NCBI RefSeq assembly: GCF_030812835.1
Contig: NZ_JAUSTM010000007.1
Coordinates: 1-64,000 of the forward strand
Direction of reading: 5' to 3'
Length of the DNA stretch: 64,000 bases
From: Streptococcus moroccensis
Lineage (GTDB): Bacteria > Bacillota > Bacilli > Lactobacillales > Streptococcaceae
The first letter of the stretch is position 1. Every line of letters begins with the position of its first letter. The notes beneath the pieces are model-generated. The model worked only from the letters and a program-made list of their open reading frames with translations. It searched no databases and was not told where the DNA came from. Position numbers and translations under genes: made by a program. Positions 1-8,767 of the stretch are shown here, piece by piece.

Positions 1-96
1 TTGAACAAAGTGAAAGCCAGCGTCTTTAGGCGCTGGCTGGTGATGTGGGCTTATAGCCCCTGTTCAAACCACCCGTTAGACGGGTGGTCATGATTA
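1..96 (+). mobile_element. Right end of an IS200/IS605-type element with structured RNA-like end
   Basis: No coding sequence is seen here, but the segment is densely folded. TTGAACA (1-7) pairs with TGTTCAA (61-67) and encloses two hairpins (stem 15-22/31-38, and 47-51/55-59). A further hairpin lies outside it, ACCACCCG (68-75) with CGGGTGGT (81-88). A subterminal GC-rich hairpin of this kind is typical of IS200/IS605 elements. A multi-stem fold just inside the end is where TnpB-associated omega RNA sits. The gene that would prove this lies left of the window, so the call is inference. The hydrolase remnant starts directly after it, so the element end falls at about 88-97. Confidence 0.55.
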
Positions 97-534
97 TTGC
101 CCGGCAAAGGATGCCTGAAAAACGGCGAGTATAAACTTGGCGGCGGTGTGGTCGATCCGCTTCCGGAAGACGCGCCTTTCTTTGTGAAGGATTACTACGA
201 CTATTACAAAACTGAGCGAGGCTATCACGCCCGTTCCCTGAATTCCAACGGCGGCTGGAACGTCATCGGCTGCGAGAGCTTTGTCAACCAGCCGATCCTT
301 CAGTATTCCAATGAGATCCGAAGCACAGTCCTTCTGATTCACGGCGAGAACGCCCATTCCTGCTATTTCAGCAAAGACGCCTATGCCGACATGATCAAAG
401 ACAGCAAATACACGGACAACAAGGAACTCATGATCATCCCCGGTGCCGTCCACACCGATCTCTACGATGGCGGTGGAAAAGATGCCATCCCGTTCGACAA
501 GCTGGATGCATTTTTCACCGAACATCTGCAGTAA
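94..534 (+). pseudogene. Alpha/beta hydrolase, 5'-truncated
   Basis: The last ~145 codons of an alpha/beta hydrolase of the dienelactone-hydrolase/YcjY-like type. Visible are the late strand LLIHGENAH, which carries the region of the catalytic acid, and IIPGAVHTDLYD, which carries the probable catalytic His. The nucleophile elbow and the whole N-terminal half are missing. The reading frame runs straight out of the IS-like end at about 94, and the only upstream initiation codon is a TTG with no ribosome site. It is read as a gene beheaded by the element, not a short functional enzyme. A flavodoxin-like gene follows 11 bases later, as if in one operon. Confidence 0.75.
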
Positions 535-545
535 AGGAGAACCGT

Positions 546-734
546 ATGAGCAGCGTACTTGTAATTTCCACCAGCCTCCGGGCGAAAAGCAATTCGGACA
601 TCCTGACAGAGAGTCTGATCAAAGGCGCTCAGGATGCAGGACATGAAGTCGAACATATCAGCCTGAAGGGTAAGGAACTGAAATTCTGCATTGGCTGTCT
701 TGTCTGTCAGAAGACACAAAAATTTGTCAAGTAG
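546..734 (+). pseudogene. Flavodoxin-like NAD(P)H-dependent FMN reductase, 5' part
   Basis: The first ~60 residues of a small flavoprotein of the NADPH-dependent FMN reductase/flavodoxin-fold family. VLVISTSLRAKSNSD is the first beta strand and phosphate-binding loop, and FCIGCLVCQKTQK is the Cys-rich segment normal for this family. The reading then ends in FVK and a stop. In intact relatives this segment continues into an ...KDDA... helix, and exactly that continuation is found at 15090-15458. The gene is therefore split by the intervening ~14.3 kb. A good ribosome site (aaaggaga) precedes the ATG. Confidence 0.8.
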
Positions 735-888
735 ATTCTGCATTTTGTTAAGGAAGCTCGCAGACCAATGATTGCCGCATCCTTCATTTTTGACTATCTG
801 CCCGTTTAGTTAAGAAAACATCATCCGACTTTGTTATATCCTTTGAATGAAAGTTTTCATACGCTTGGTATTAGATGGATCAGCATGA

Positions 889-2082
889 TCAGTTATGTTT
901 TTCCCGGTATTCAGTCGGGGTCGTTCCGATATGCTTTTTGAATACATTGGTGAAATGCCCGGGTGAAGAATAGCCAAGATAACTGCTGATTGCAGTTAAA
1001 GTTTTATCTGAGTAGCGGAGGAGGCGTTTTGCTTCCTCCATTTTTTCCAGCGTGATGAACGTACTCAATGTCATCCCTGTTTCCTGATGAAAGCGTGCGG
1101 AGAGATGCGTCCGATTCATATAGAGGTGATTCGCCAGCGCTTCTGTATTGACAGGTTCAGAAAGATGCTTCTGTACATAGCTCGCTACCTGAATGGCTAG
1201 TTTTGAGTTTTGCCCTCCCAGGCGAACCCTTTCTACACGATCTGTAAAGTCAGAAATCATATGAAATTGAAGATTGATTAGTTTCTCCTGGCTGTTGATC
1301 TCTTCACAGCGCTGAATGTAGGCATCGGAGAGAGAAAGCGCGTCCTCCACATCCATCCCGCCGCGGATCGCGGCGCGGGTAACCAACGTTGTTGTACAGA
1401 TGATCGTGTTCTTCAGCTGCTGGAGGGAATCCATGGCAAGCGTTCCTGGCCGTACTGCCGGTGGTGAAGATGCCCATTCACGCAGCGCAGCACTGTCTCC
1501 TTTTCGGACAATGGATAACAGCATCTGTTCCAAGTCGTATGTGTTATGCAGGGTGACCGGCTCCATGATATTCCCGGTAACTTTCCTGACCTGGTCTTCC
1601 TGGCTTGCCTGATGAAACTGAGATTGTTCCTCTTCATGAATGATGAGATCCTTCATCTGAATTTTTCTTCCGCTGAAGACATAATTCAGCATGCAGAGAA
1701 TCTGCAGCATACTTTCCAGCGGCAGAGAATTGATTTGACTCATGCCTTGGACAAAATCTCTTGTATCTTCGGGAGAAACATCGATCTGGAAGGCAAGTGT
1801 GTGAAGGCTTTGCTCTGAGCCGGCAATATGAAAGGTAGGGCCAAAGATGATTCTGGTCTCCTCGAAGTTGACAATACCGTAATATAGAAATTGCGGCGTA
1901 ACATAGTAGCCTACCTGGTCGGTAATTCTCCACAGCTCTTCTTTGCAGGCCAATAGTGGATCCTTTGGCAGATGAATCAGAGAGTGCCAGAGCAGCAGCT
2001 GTTCCCCTAGATACACGCGAATTGGAATACCTGACAGGTCAGCTACGATTTTGCAGATATACTCCAGATCCGCCTTTTTCAT
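889..2082 (-). CDS. AraC-family transcriptional regulator of the glycan cassette
   Basis: A 397-residue regulator with a sensor-like N-terminal domain. The segment ADLSGIPIRVY near residues 14-24 is a hallmark of AraC regulators in Firmicutes glycan loci. A C-terminal pair of helix-turn-helix motifs spans about residues 300-395, including EALANHLYMNRTHLSARF and AISSYLGYSSPGHFTNVFKK. It is divergent from the transporter/glycosidase run that starts at 2234, the usual layout for a local activator. A consensus-like promoter lies just upstream on its own strand. The inducing ligand cannot be told from sequence; an imported plant oligosaccharide is the inference. Confidence 0.9.
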   Translation of the reverse strand: MKKADLEYICKIVADLSGIPIRVYLGEQLLLWHSLIHLPKDPLLACKEELWRITDQVGYYVTPQFLYYGIVNFEETRIIFGPTFHIAGSEQSLHTLAFQIDVSPEDTRDFVQGMSQINSLPLESMLQILCMLNYVFSGRKIQMKDLIIHEEEQSQFHQASQEDQVRKVTGNIMEPVTLHNTYDLEQMLLSIVRKGDSAALREWASSPPAVRPGTLAMDSLQQLKNTIICTTTLVTRAAIRGGMDVEDALSLSDAYIQRCEEINSQEKLINLQFHMISDFTDRVERVRLGGQNSKLAIQVASYVQKHLSEPVNTEALANHLYMNRTHLSARFHQETGMTLSTFITLEKMEEAKRLLRYSDKTLTAISSYLGYSSPGHFTNVFKKHIGTTPTEYREKHN

Positions 2083-2113
2083 ACAAAATCACCTCCTATC
2101 GGATTTACCAACA

Positions 2114-2142
2114 ATTATATAGAAAAACAAACAAATATGCAA
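2114..2142 (-). promoter_or_regulatory. Promoter of the AraC-family regulator
   Basis: Read on the reverse strand: TTGCAT (2137-2142), a 17-base spacer, then TATAAT (2114-2119). This places the start about 25-30 bases upstream of the regulator ATG, which is preceded by an aggaggt ribosome site. No equally good promoter was found for the divergent glycosidase genes in the same 150-base gap, which would fit activator dependence. Confidence 0.65.
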
Positions 2143-2233
2143 GCTTCATGTGAATGTTTTTGATATACTTACTACAGCATACCGAAGATGTATTCGAAGC
2201 ATCGCGGAGAACAGACACTACTGAGGAGGAATT

Positions 2234-2467
2234 ATGATGGCAAGCAAGCAATTAGGCTTTGATAAAGACGGTATTCAAAAAGTCATGCACGCACCAGACT
2301 ACTTGCCCATCCGCGCCATGGGCATGGGCGGAGGAAAGCGCGGCACCATATCGACTGCCTGCATGCTTACCATGCCTGACGGAGAGAAAAAGGAACTGGC
2401 CAGCGGACGCCACAGCTTTCCCTGCAGCCTGCAGAAGCGTCCGGGAAAGGAACGGAGCGTAAGATGA
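2234..2467 (+). CDS. Unrecognised 77-residue protein, possibly a gene remnant
   Basis: This has a strong ribosome site (gaggaggaatt) and is the first gene after the divergent regulator promoter. The N-terminal part has a plausible protein-like composition ([20 protein letters not shown]). The last ~25 residues are Arg/Ser/Pro-rich and look like out-of-frame reading. I do not recognise a family. Its position and its overlap with the transporter start suggest a 5' fragment of an enzyme gene fused by deletion to the region in front of the symporter gene. Low-complexity tail, no membrane segment, no signal peptide. Confidence 0.35.
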   Translation: MMASKQLGFDKDGIQKVMHAPDYLPIRAMGMGGGKRGTISTACMLTMPDGEKKELASGRHSFPCSLQKRPGKERSVR

Positions 2468-3921
2468 GAGGAAAGAATGGATTTTTGGAGAAAAAGATAT
2501 GGGACAGCCGTATCGTTTCGGAGGATGTGACTGGAAAGGAAAAGGTTTTCGGATACCTGGTCGGACCCGTGGGAGCGCTGCTGTTCAATACCATCGTGAG
2601 CGGGTATATCAACCTGTACTATACGGACGTGCTGAAGCTGACGGTAGTGGCGGGAGGCGCTTTTCTGGCGGTTTTCCCCTTGGTATCAAAGATTCTGGAT
2701 GCCGTCACCAACGTGCTCATGGGCTATATCATCGATCATACCAGAACGAAACAGGGAAAGGCCCGCCCTTATATTCTGCTGGGGGCAGTGATGATGCCCA
2801 TTGCCGGTATTCTGATGTATGTGATCCCCAATGCCAGCATGTCGGTGCAGCTGGTCTGGGTGGTGGTGTCCTATAACCTGTATTACGCCGTAAGCTACAC
2901 GACTTATAACATGAGCCACAATATGATGATTCCCCTTTCCACCAGGAATACGGAGCAAAGGACCACGCTTTCCACCTTTGCGAGCATCGCCAACATTGTA
3001 TTTGCCGGAACCATTGCGGCGGTGCTGGTTCCGATGCTGGTGCTGCCTGCAATCGGGGTGAACAAGCAGGGCTGGATCACCATGGTCTGTGTGGTATCCA
3101 TTATCGTGCTGCCGCTGGGGCTGCTGGAATACTACTTTACGAAGGAGCGCGTGACGGAGGCGTCAAGGGAGACGGAAGCTTTAGAAGGGAAGAAAGAGGA
3201 GCTCCCTTATGCCGCCCAGATGAAAGTCTGCTTTACGGATAAGTACATGGTGATCGCTCTGGTGATATTTGCCATCACTCAGTTCGTGACCATCCTGCGG
3301 AATACCAGCCTCTTATATTACTGCAACTACATTTTGGGGAGCTATAACGACGGCATCACGCCTACCATCCTGCAGGTGCTGGGAGGCGTCCCCATGGGGC
3401 TGGGGATGTTCGTCATTATCCCCCTGACGAAGAAATTCGAGAAGCGCACCCTTTTTCTGGCGGGGAATGTACTGCTGGTGACCGGAAACCTGATCTGTCT
3501 GACGAGCCCGGCCAATATGGTGACGGTGATTATCGGGCATGTCATCAAAAATGTGGGCTGTATTCCCACTTCCTATATTTTCATGGCCCTGTTCGCAGAC
3601 TGCCTGGATCACTTTGAGTGGAAGCATAAGTTCCGCTGCGACGGATTTGCCATGTCCGTGTACAGCATTATCCTGACTATCACCACAGGAATCTGTACCA
3701 GCGTGTTCAACCTGATCCTGGCCAGGACCGGCTATGTGGCCCCCAGCCTGGTGGACGGGGTGACGGTGGCCGCTCAGCAGAGCAGCCGGACGATCCATGG
3801 GATCCTGTGGAGTTATTACGGCGTGGAAGTGATAGGGACGCTGGTCATCATCGGGCTGTTCGTTCTGTTGAGGGTCGAGCGGGATCTAAGGAAGCGGGAG
3901 ACGGAAAGGAAGGAAAGCTGA
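2464..3921 (+). CDS. GPH-family glycoside/pentoside/hexuronide:cation symporter
   Basis: A 485-residue polytopic membrane protein with about 12 hydrophobic segments, of the MFS-related glycoside-pentoside-hexuronide (MelB/XynP/UidB-like) family. Family signs are the N-terminal [20 protein letters not shown], the loop [20 protein letters not shown] (D-x-T-x-x-x-G-K-x-R-P) and the conserved central loop with FTDKYM. It should import a glycoside or short oligosaccharide with a cation. It is followed without a gap by GH2 and other glycosidases that lack clear export signals, so the substrate is probably hydrolysed inside the cell. The ATG at 2464 overlaps the end of the preceding small reading frame. 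Confidence 0.9.
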   Translation: MRGKNGFLEKKIWDSRIVSEDVTGKEKVFGYLVGPVGALLFNTIVSGYINLYYTDVLKLTVVAGGAFLAVFPLVSKILDAVTNVLMGYIIDHTRTKQGKARPYILLGAVMMPIAGILMYVIPNASMSVQLVWVVVSYNLYYAVSYTTYNMSHNMMIPLSTRNTEQRTTLSTFASIANIVFAGTIAAVLVPMLVLPAIGVNKQGWITMVCVVSIIVLPLGLLEYYFTKERVTEASRETEALEGKKEELPYAAQMKVCFTDKYMVIALVIFAITQFVTILRNTSLLYYCNYILGSYNDGITPTILQVLGGVPMGLGMFVIIPLTKKFEKRTLFLAGNVLLVTGNLICLTSPANMVTVIIGHVIKNVGCIPTSYIFMALFADCLDHFEWKHKFRCDGFAMSVYSIILTITTGICTSVFNLILARTGYVAPSLVDGVTVAAQQSSRTIHGILWSYYGVEVIGTLVIIGLFVLLRVERDLRKRETERKES

Positions 3922-6311
3922 TGCGGTATGACTTCAACAGAGGCTGGATGGTGGAGAGGGAAAGCGGCGGTGCAGCAGGTCCGGGGAAGAAAATAGATTT
4001 GCCCTATGATGCCATGATTCATGAGCCCCGCCGCCAGGAGACGAATAATGGAGACCGGAGCGGGTTCTATCCAGGGGGATGCTACCTTTATAAAAAGCGG
4101 TTCATGATATCCCGGGAGATGCTTTCCTGCCAGATCCTGCTCTGTTTCGATGGGGCTTATGGGCTCACCACGGTTCTGGTAAACGGGCATGAGGTCTGCA
4201 GGCATGCTTATGGCTTCACGGCGTTTGAGGCAGATATTTCCGGGGCTGTGGCGGAGGGGGAGAACGAGGTCCAGGTAAAGTGCGACAATTCCTATACCCC
4301 TAACTGCCGCTGGTACTCCGGCTCCGGCCTGATCCGTCCGGTGAGCCTGCTCGTCAGGCCATGGGAGCATATTGAGGATGTGGAGATCATTACCCGTTCG
4401 GTCAGCCCGGCGGAAGTTGAGATAAAAGCCTGCGTCAGGAACAGCAGGGAAAACGGGAGCCGGAAAGATGAGCCCGCTCCTGTGACAGTGGAGATCATGG
4501 ACGGGGAGGACTGTATCTACAGCGGCTCGGCAGGGCGGATCACCCTGCCGGGGGCGGCGCTTTGGAGCGCGGAGAGCCCGAAGCTGTACTTGGCAAGGCT
4601 GAAATCGGAAAAGGATTGTGTGGAGCAGAGGTTCGGGATCCGGAAGCTGTCCTGGAGCGCCAGGGAGGGCTTCCTTGTAAACGGCGAGGAGACAAAGCTG
4701 CGGGGCTGCTGCCTACACAGCGATAATGGCATCCTGGGGGCCTGCACTTATCCGGACGCGGAGCTTCGCAAGGTCAGGATACTGAAGGAGAACGGCTATA
4801 ACGCCATCCGCAGCGCCCATAATCCCTGTTCGGAAGAGCTGCTGGAGGCCTGCGACAGCCTGGGGATGTATGTGATAGATGAACTGTATGACGGCTGGTA
4901 TATTCCAAAGACTTACCACGACAGCGCAAGATATTTTCAGGAAACCTGGCGGGACAGCGTCAGGGCCATGGTGGAAAAGGACAGAAACCACCCGTCCGTC
5001 ATCATGTATTCCATCGGCAACGAGGTCACGGAACCCCGGACAGAAGAAGGGATCCGGACCGGGAGGGCGCTGATACAGGAGATTAAGGGGCTGGATGGGG
5101 AGCGGCCCGTCACCTGTGGGCTGAACATTATGCTGATGAAATGGAATTCTACGTTCACGGAGCAGGGAGAATACAGGAAAGAACACCTGCCGGACTGCGA
5201 GGTAAAGGACGAGGGAGGCTCGGCGTTCTTCAATGCCCTGATGCTGAAGCTGGGAGCGGCCATGGGGATATTCGTTAAGGGCAGAAAGTCGGATCGGATG
5301 ATTTCCGGCCTGGCGGACAGCCTGGACATTGTGGGATATAATTACGGCGAATGCAGGTACGACGAGGAGGGAAAAGCAAATCCAGGCCGGATCCTGTTTG
5401 GTTCCGAGACCCTGGTAGGCAGACAGTGGTACAACTGGCCCAGAGTGATGAAGCATCCGTACCTGATTGGGGATTTTGTATGGACAGGGTTCGATTATAT
5501 CGGGGAAGCCAATATCGGACATTGGAAATATGAAAATAAGAAAGGGCTGCCTCTTTTGTATGGTGGAGGAACCATAGATATCACCGGAATGGCGGACGCC
5601 CAGATGGCATACCAGCAGGCGGTATGGGGAGAACTTCCTGAGCCATATCTGGGGGTCCGGCCTCTGGACATTGCGAACGTCAGGTGTATCAGGCGGAATT
5701 GGCGGATGACGGATGTATATGCTTCCTGGACCTGGCATGGGCACGAGGGGGAAAGAACCGCAGCGGAGGTCTTTGCGGATGCACCGTATGTGAGGCTGCT
5801 CAGGAACGGGGAAGTCATCGGAACAAAAAAGGTAAGGAAGTATAAGGCCTCTTTTAAGGTCAAATATGAACCGGGGACACTGACAGCTGTCCTGTTAGAC
5901 AGGGAGAAAAGGGAAACAGGAAGAACGGAGCTTGTCACAGCCGGGGCGGCAGAAAGAATTCTGGTCCAGACCTCAAAGGACATATTGCGGGCCAACGGGC
6001 AGGATTTATGCTATATGGATTTTACCATTGTAGATAAAGACGGATATCCGGTGCCGGACAGCGAATGGGAAATCTCCATAAGGCTGCCGGAAGATTCCAA
6101 AGTGTCATTGGCTGGCTTCGGGAGCGCGGCTCCTGTCACAGGGGAAGGATTTACATCGAATCTCCATAAAACGTATTATGGAAGGGCACAGGCCGTTTTC
6201 CGCGCCGGGTACGAGGACGGAGATACGGAAGTGGAGATATGTGCAGGAACGTCAGGAACAAGGCAGATCGTGAAGCTGTCCTGTGTGAAAGGGGATCGTG
6301 AATTCGGATAG
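3921..6311 (+). CDS. Glycoside hydrolase family 2 (beta-galactosidase/beta-glucuronidase type)
   Basis: A 796-residue intracellular enzyme. The ATG at 3921 overlaps the final base of the symporter stop and follows aaggaaggaaag. The domain order is sugar-binding jelly roll, immunoglobulin-like sandwich, TIM barrel, then extra beta domains. The acid/base Glu is about residue 368 in MYSIGNEV; the likely nucleophile Glu is about residue 496 in LFGSETL. HNPCSEELLEACDSLGMYVIDE is the normal GH2 barrel stretch. Galactosidase and glucuronidase cannot be separated by eye. No signal peptide is present. Confidence 0.9.
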   Translation: MRYDFNRGWMVERESGGAAGPGKKIDLPYDAMIHEPRRQETNNGDRSGFYPGGCYLYKKRFMISREMLSCQILLCFDGAYGLTTVLVNGHEVCRHAYGFTAFEADISGAVAEGENEVQVKCDNSYTPNCRWYSGSGLIRPVSLLVRPWEHIEDVEIITRSVSPAEVEIKACVRNSRENGSRKDEPAPVTVEIMDGEDCIYSGSAGRITLPGAALWSAESPKLYLARLKSEKDCVEQRFGIRKLSWSAREGFLVNGEETKLRGCCLHSDNGILGACTYPDAELRKVRILKENGYNAIRSAHNPCSEELLEACDSLGMYVIDELYDGWYIPKTYHDSARYFQETWRDSVRAMVEKDRNHPSVIMYSIGNEVTEPRTEEGIRTGRALIQEIKGLDGERPVTCGLNIMLMKWNSTFTEQGEYRKEHLPDCEVKDEGGSAFFNALMLKLGAAMGIFVKGRKSDRMISGLADSLDIVGYNYGECRYDEEGKANPGRILFGSETLVGRQWYNWPRVMKHPYLIGDFVWTGFDYIGEANIGHWKYENKKGLPLLYGGGTIDITGMADAQMAYQQAVWGELPEPYLGVRPLDIANVRCIRRNWRMTDVYASWTWHGHEGERTAAEVFADAPYVRLLRNGEVIGTKKVRKYKASFKVKYEPGTLTAVLLDREKRETGRTELVTAGAAERILVQTSKDILRANGQDLCYMDFTIVDKDGYPVPDSEWEISIRLPEDSKVSLAGFGSAAPVTGEGFTSNLHKTYYGRAQAVFRAGYEDGDTEVEICAGTSGTRQIVKLSCVKGDREFG

Positions 6312-6462
6312 GAAAAAGAACAGAAGGAACGGCAATGACCGGTACAGGCCGAAATACCATGCAAGCGTTCCTAGCGGTTGGGCGAACGATCCCAACGGCT
6401 TGATATGGTTTGACGGAAAAGCGCATCTGTTTGATAAAACTTGTAGAGAGAAATTGAAATGA
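6298..6462 (+). pseudogene. GH32 (fructosidase/invertase) N-terminal fragment
   Basis: A 54-codon frame opening with GTG inside the end of the GH2 gene. It contains RPKYHASVPSGWANDPNGL followed by IWFDGKAHLF, the first blade of a GH32 enzyme: the W-x-N-D-P-N-G box carries the catalytic nucleophile Asp. Reading then leaves the family and stops after DKTCREKLK. The stop overlaps the ATG of the next gene (ATGA). The remaining ~430 residues of GH32 are absent, so a deletion or recombination joined this stub to the SGNH gene. Confidence 0.85.
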
Positions 6463-7214
6463 AAAACAAAAGTAAGATCGTACTGGGAATCGGATCCGGC
6501 TTCTTTGCGGCCTGCCTGATCGGACAGGCTGTGACTGGCTATGAGATCGGCTGGGGTCCGTTCCGTGGCTTGTTCAAAGGCTTCGAGGGCGAGGTCGTTG
6601 CCATCGAGCAAAAGTACGACACTAATACGCGCAAAGGTGAGATCGTCTTTTACGGCGCGTCCAACTTCCGCCTCTGGTCAGAGATGGAAAACGATCTGGC
6701 AGAATATAAGGTTCAGAATCATGGCTTCGGCGGCAGCACTGACATACTGCTCATGCAGTATGCTGATAGGATTCTGTATCCCTATGAACCTGCGATTGTG
6801 TTCTTTCAGACCGGCTCTAACGACTATGTAGAGTTGTCTGGTTCAGACGAGGAGAAGGTCATTGCCTGCATGGCTCGCAAAAAGCAGATGTTTCAGACCT
6901 TTCATGAACAGCTTCCCGAGACAAAGTTTGTTGTCATGAGCGGCCTGCTGCTGCCCGGACGCAGTAGGTATACAGTATTGACGCAGGAAATCAACCGACA
7001 ATTGGAAACCCTTTGTGCCGAGCATGCTGACTACATGACCTTTGTCAACGCGGAGGATATGACCTTTGACGGAGAGAACTATGCTGAGGAGCTGTTTATC
7101 TCTGACAAGATCCACCTTAACCATGAAGGACAGCTGCGCTGGTGTGAGAATTATATTCGCCCCGCTATAGAAAAGGTTATACAGCAGTACGACTTAAAGG
7201 AGCTTCGCAAATGA
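6459..7214 (+). CDS. SGNH/GDSL-family esterase-like hydrolase
   Basis: A 251-residue protein of the SGNH hydrolase fold. Block I has Ser at about residue 68 (FYGASNFRLW), block II is GFGGSTD, block III is TGSND, and block V has Asp 216 and His 219 (DKIHLN). Members deacetylate sugars or act as lipases/acyl-esterases. Next to GH43 and GH78 genes an acetyl-esterase role on decorated plant glycans is the inference. The N-terminus is hydrophobic (about residues 7-28) and could be a membrane anchor or uncleaved signal. Its start overlaps the stop of the GH32 stub, so it may be translated from a foreign leader. Its 3' end overlaps the next ATG by 4 bases. Confidence 0.85.
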   Translation: MKNKSKIVLGIGSGFFAACLIGQAVTGYEIGWGPFRGLFKGFEGEVVAIEQKYDTNTRKGEIVFYGASNFRLWSEMENDLAEYKVQNHGFGGSTDILLMQYADRILYPYEPAIVFFQTGSNDYVELSGSDEEKVIACMARKKQMFQTFHEQLPETKFVVMSGLLLPGRSRYTVLTQEINRQLETLCAEHADYMTFVNAEDMTFDGENYAEELFISDKIHLNHEGQLRWCENYIRPAIEKVIQQYDLKELRK

Positions 7215-8716
7215 AGAAACAGGCTTTCAATCCTTATCTGCCTCTGGACACATATATTCCCGATGGAGAGCCTCACGTTTTTGGTGATCGAGTGTATGTT
7301 TACGGCAGTCATGACGCAGAAGGGGGAACGAATTTTTGCCTGCTGGATTATGAATGCTGGTCAGCTTCGGTACATGATCTGAGTGACTGGCGTTGTGAAG
7401 GCACCATCTATCGTGCAGAGCAGTGTCGCCATTATTCCGGAGAGCGGCAGGATATGTATGCTCCAGATGCGGTTCAAGGTCCGGATGGAAGATTTTATCT
7501 GTATTATGATCTTTCCGGGCAGGGTAACCATGGCTTCGACGGACCAATCAGTGTTGCGGTCTGCGATACCCCTGCGGGAAAGTATGAATATTACGGGGAT
7601 GTGCATTACCCGGATGGCCGGCCTCTGCTGCGCTTTATTCCTTTTGACCCGGCAGTACTGAACGACAACGGGAGAATCTGGCTGAGTTATGGCTGGGGAC
7701 TGGGAATCGATACGCATGCTCCCATTCTTCGTCGAGTCATGCCGAAGGTAATGAGCAAGATCTTTAATAAGAGCATCCGGGAAATACAGGAGGAAGAACC
7801 TCTGAGTATTCTCGGCGCCAATGTTGTGGAGCTGGAGCCGGATATGCTTACCGTAAAAGGAGAACCGAAGCGCATTCTTCCTGCAATGAACAACGCACCG
7901 AAAAAAACAGCCCTCCGTGATCACAGCTTCTACGAAGCGGCCTCGCTGCGCAAGTTTGGGGATTTGTATTATTTTATCTACTCGAGTCATGTGAATCATG
8001 AGCTGTGTTATGCGACCTCAAAATATCCGGATCGGGACTTCACCTATCGGGGCGTGATCATCTCCAATGGAGATATCGGAATGGACGGCCGCAAGGCAAA
8101 GGATCGTCTTTGTGCCACAGGCACGAATCACGGCAGTATTGAAAAGATCAACGGACAGTATTACATCTTCTACCACCGTCTGACCCATAACACGGCGTTT
8201 TCCAGACAGGGTTGCGCTGAACCTATTCAGATCGACGGAGGTGGCACAATACGGCAAGTAGAGATGACGAGCTGTGGCCTTAACGGCGGTCCACTCAGAG
8301 CAGAAGGTACATATCCAGCCGCCATCTGCTGCAACCTGACCAACGGGCACATGCCGCATCTGAGCAACGCCCATCCCAATCGCTATTCTCCCAATATTAG
8401 TCACGAAGGCGATAGCCGCTTTATCAGAGATATAGAGAACAAAACATTGATTGGTTACAAATACTTTGCTTTCACAGGGAATTCAAGCCTGTGCGTAACC
8501 TATCGGCACGGCGGAGGAAAACTCCGCGTCATGACGGAACCGGGGTATCCGCTGGCCGAGATTGAGCTTCCATTTCAGCCAAACTGGTGCGAATCGGGTT
8601 TTGCTCAATTTGCCGCGGTTGGAACACTCCCACTGTACCTTGAGTACTTTGGAAAAGGGAAGGTGGATCTTTTGAATCTTAGAATGGAGCAGTTCCCCCT
8701 GATAAACGCGAATTGA
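7211..8716 (+). CDS. Glycoside hydrolase family 43 (arabinofuranosidase/xylosidase type), copy 1
   Basis: A 501-residue five-bladed propeller enzyme. The GH43 acidic triad is visible: Asp 18 (YIPDGEPH), Asp 146 (PFDPAVL) and Glu 242 (HSFYEAAS). The catalytic part covers roughly residues 5-330, followed by a C-terminal beta-sandwich. It is a paralogue of the next gene; both start MKKQ-[AV]-FNPYLP. No signal peptide is present. The family acts on arabinose- or xylose-containing side chains; the exact bond is not readable. The extreme 3' end overlaps a stretch resembling, on the opposite strand, the start of the AraC gene at 889-2082, suggesting an old recombination point. Confidence 0.9.
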   Translation: MKKQAFNPYLPLDTYIPDGEPHVFGDRVYVYGSHDAEGGTNFCLLDYECWSASVHDLSDWRCEGTIYRAEQCRHYSGERQDMYAPDAVQGPDGRFYLYYDLSGQGNHGFDGPISVAVCDTPAGKYEYYGDVHYPDGRPLLRFIPFDPAVLNDNGRIWLSYGWGLGIDTHAPILRRVMPKVMSKIFNKSIREIQEEEPLSILGANVVELEPDMLTVKGEPKRILPAMNNAPKKTALRDHSFYEAASLRKFGDLYYFIYSSHVNHELCYATSKYPDRDFTYRGVIISNGDIGMDGRKAKDRLCATGTNHGSIEKINGQYYIFYHRLTHNTAFSRQGCAEPIQIDGGGTIRQVEMTSCGLNGGPLRAEGTYPAAICCNLTNGHMPHLSNAHPNRYSPNISHEGDSRFIRDIENKTLIGYKYFAFTGNSSLCVTYRHGGGKLRVMTEPGYPLAEIELPFQPNWCESGFAQFAAVGTLPLYLEYFGKGKVDLLNLRMEQFPLINAN

Positions 8717-8767
8717 AATATCTGACAGGTCAGCCATCCAGGCCACAGACCGTTATGGGAGGAGCTT

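Noticed and set aside
4713-5744. 343-codon open frame on the reverse strand inside GH2
   Set aside because: It lies wholly antisense to a well-supported GH2 gene, is Pro/His/Arg-rich, has no family features and no ribosome site. High GC makes such shadows long.
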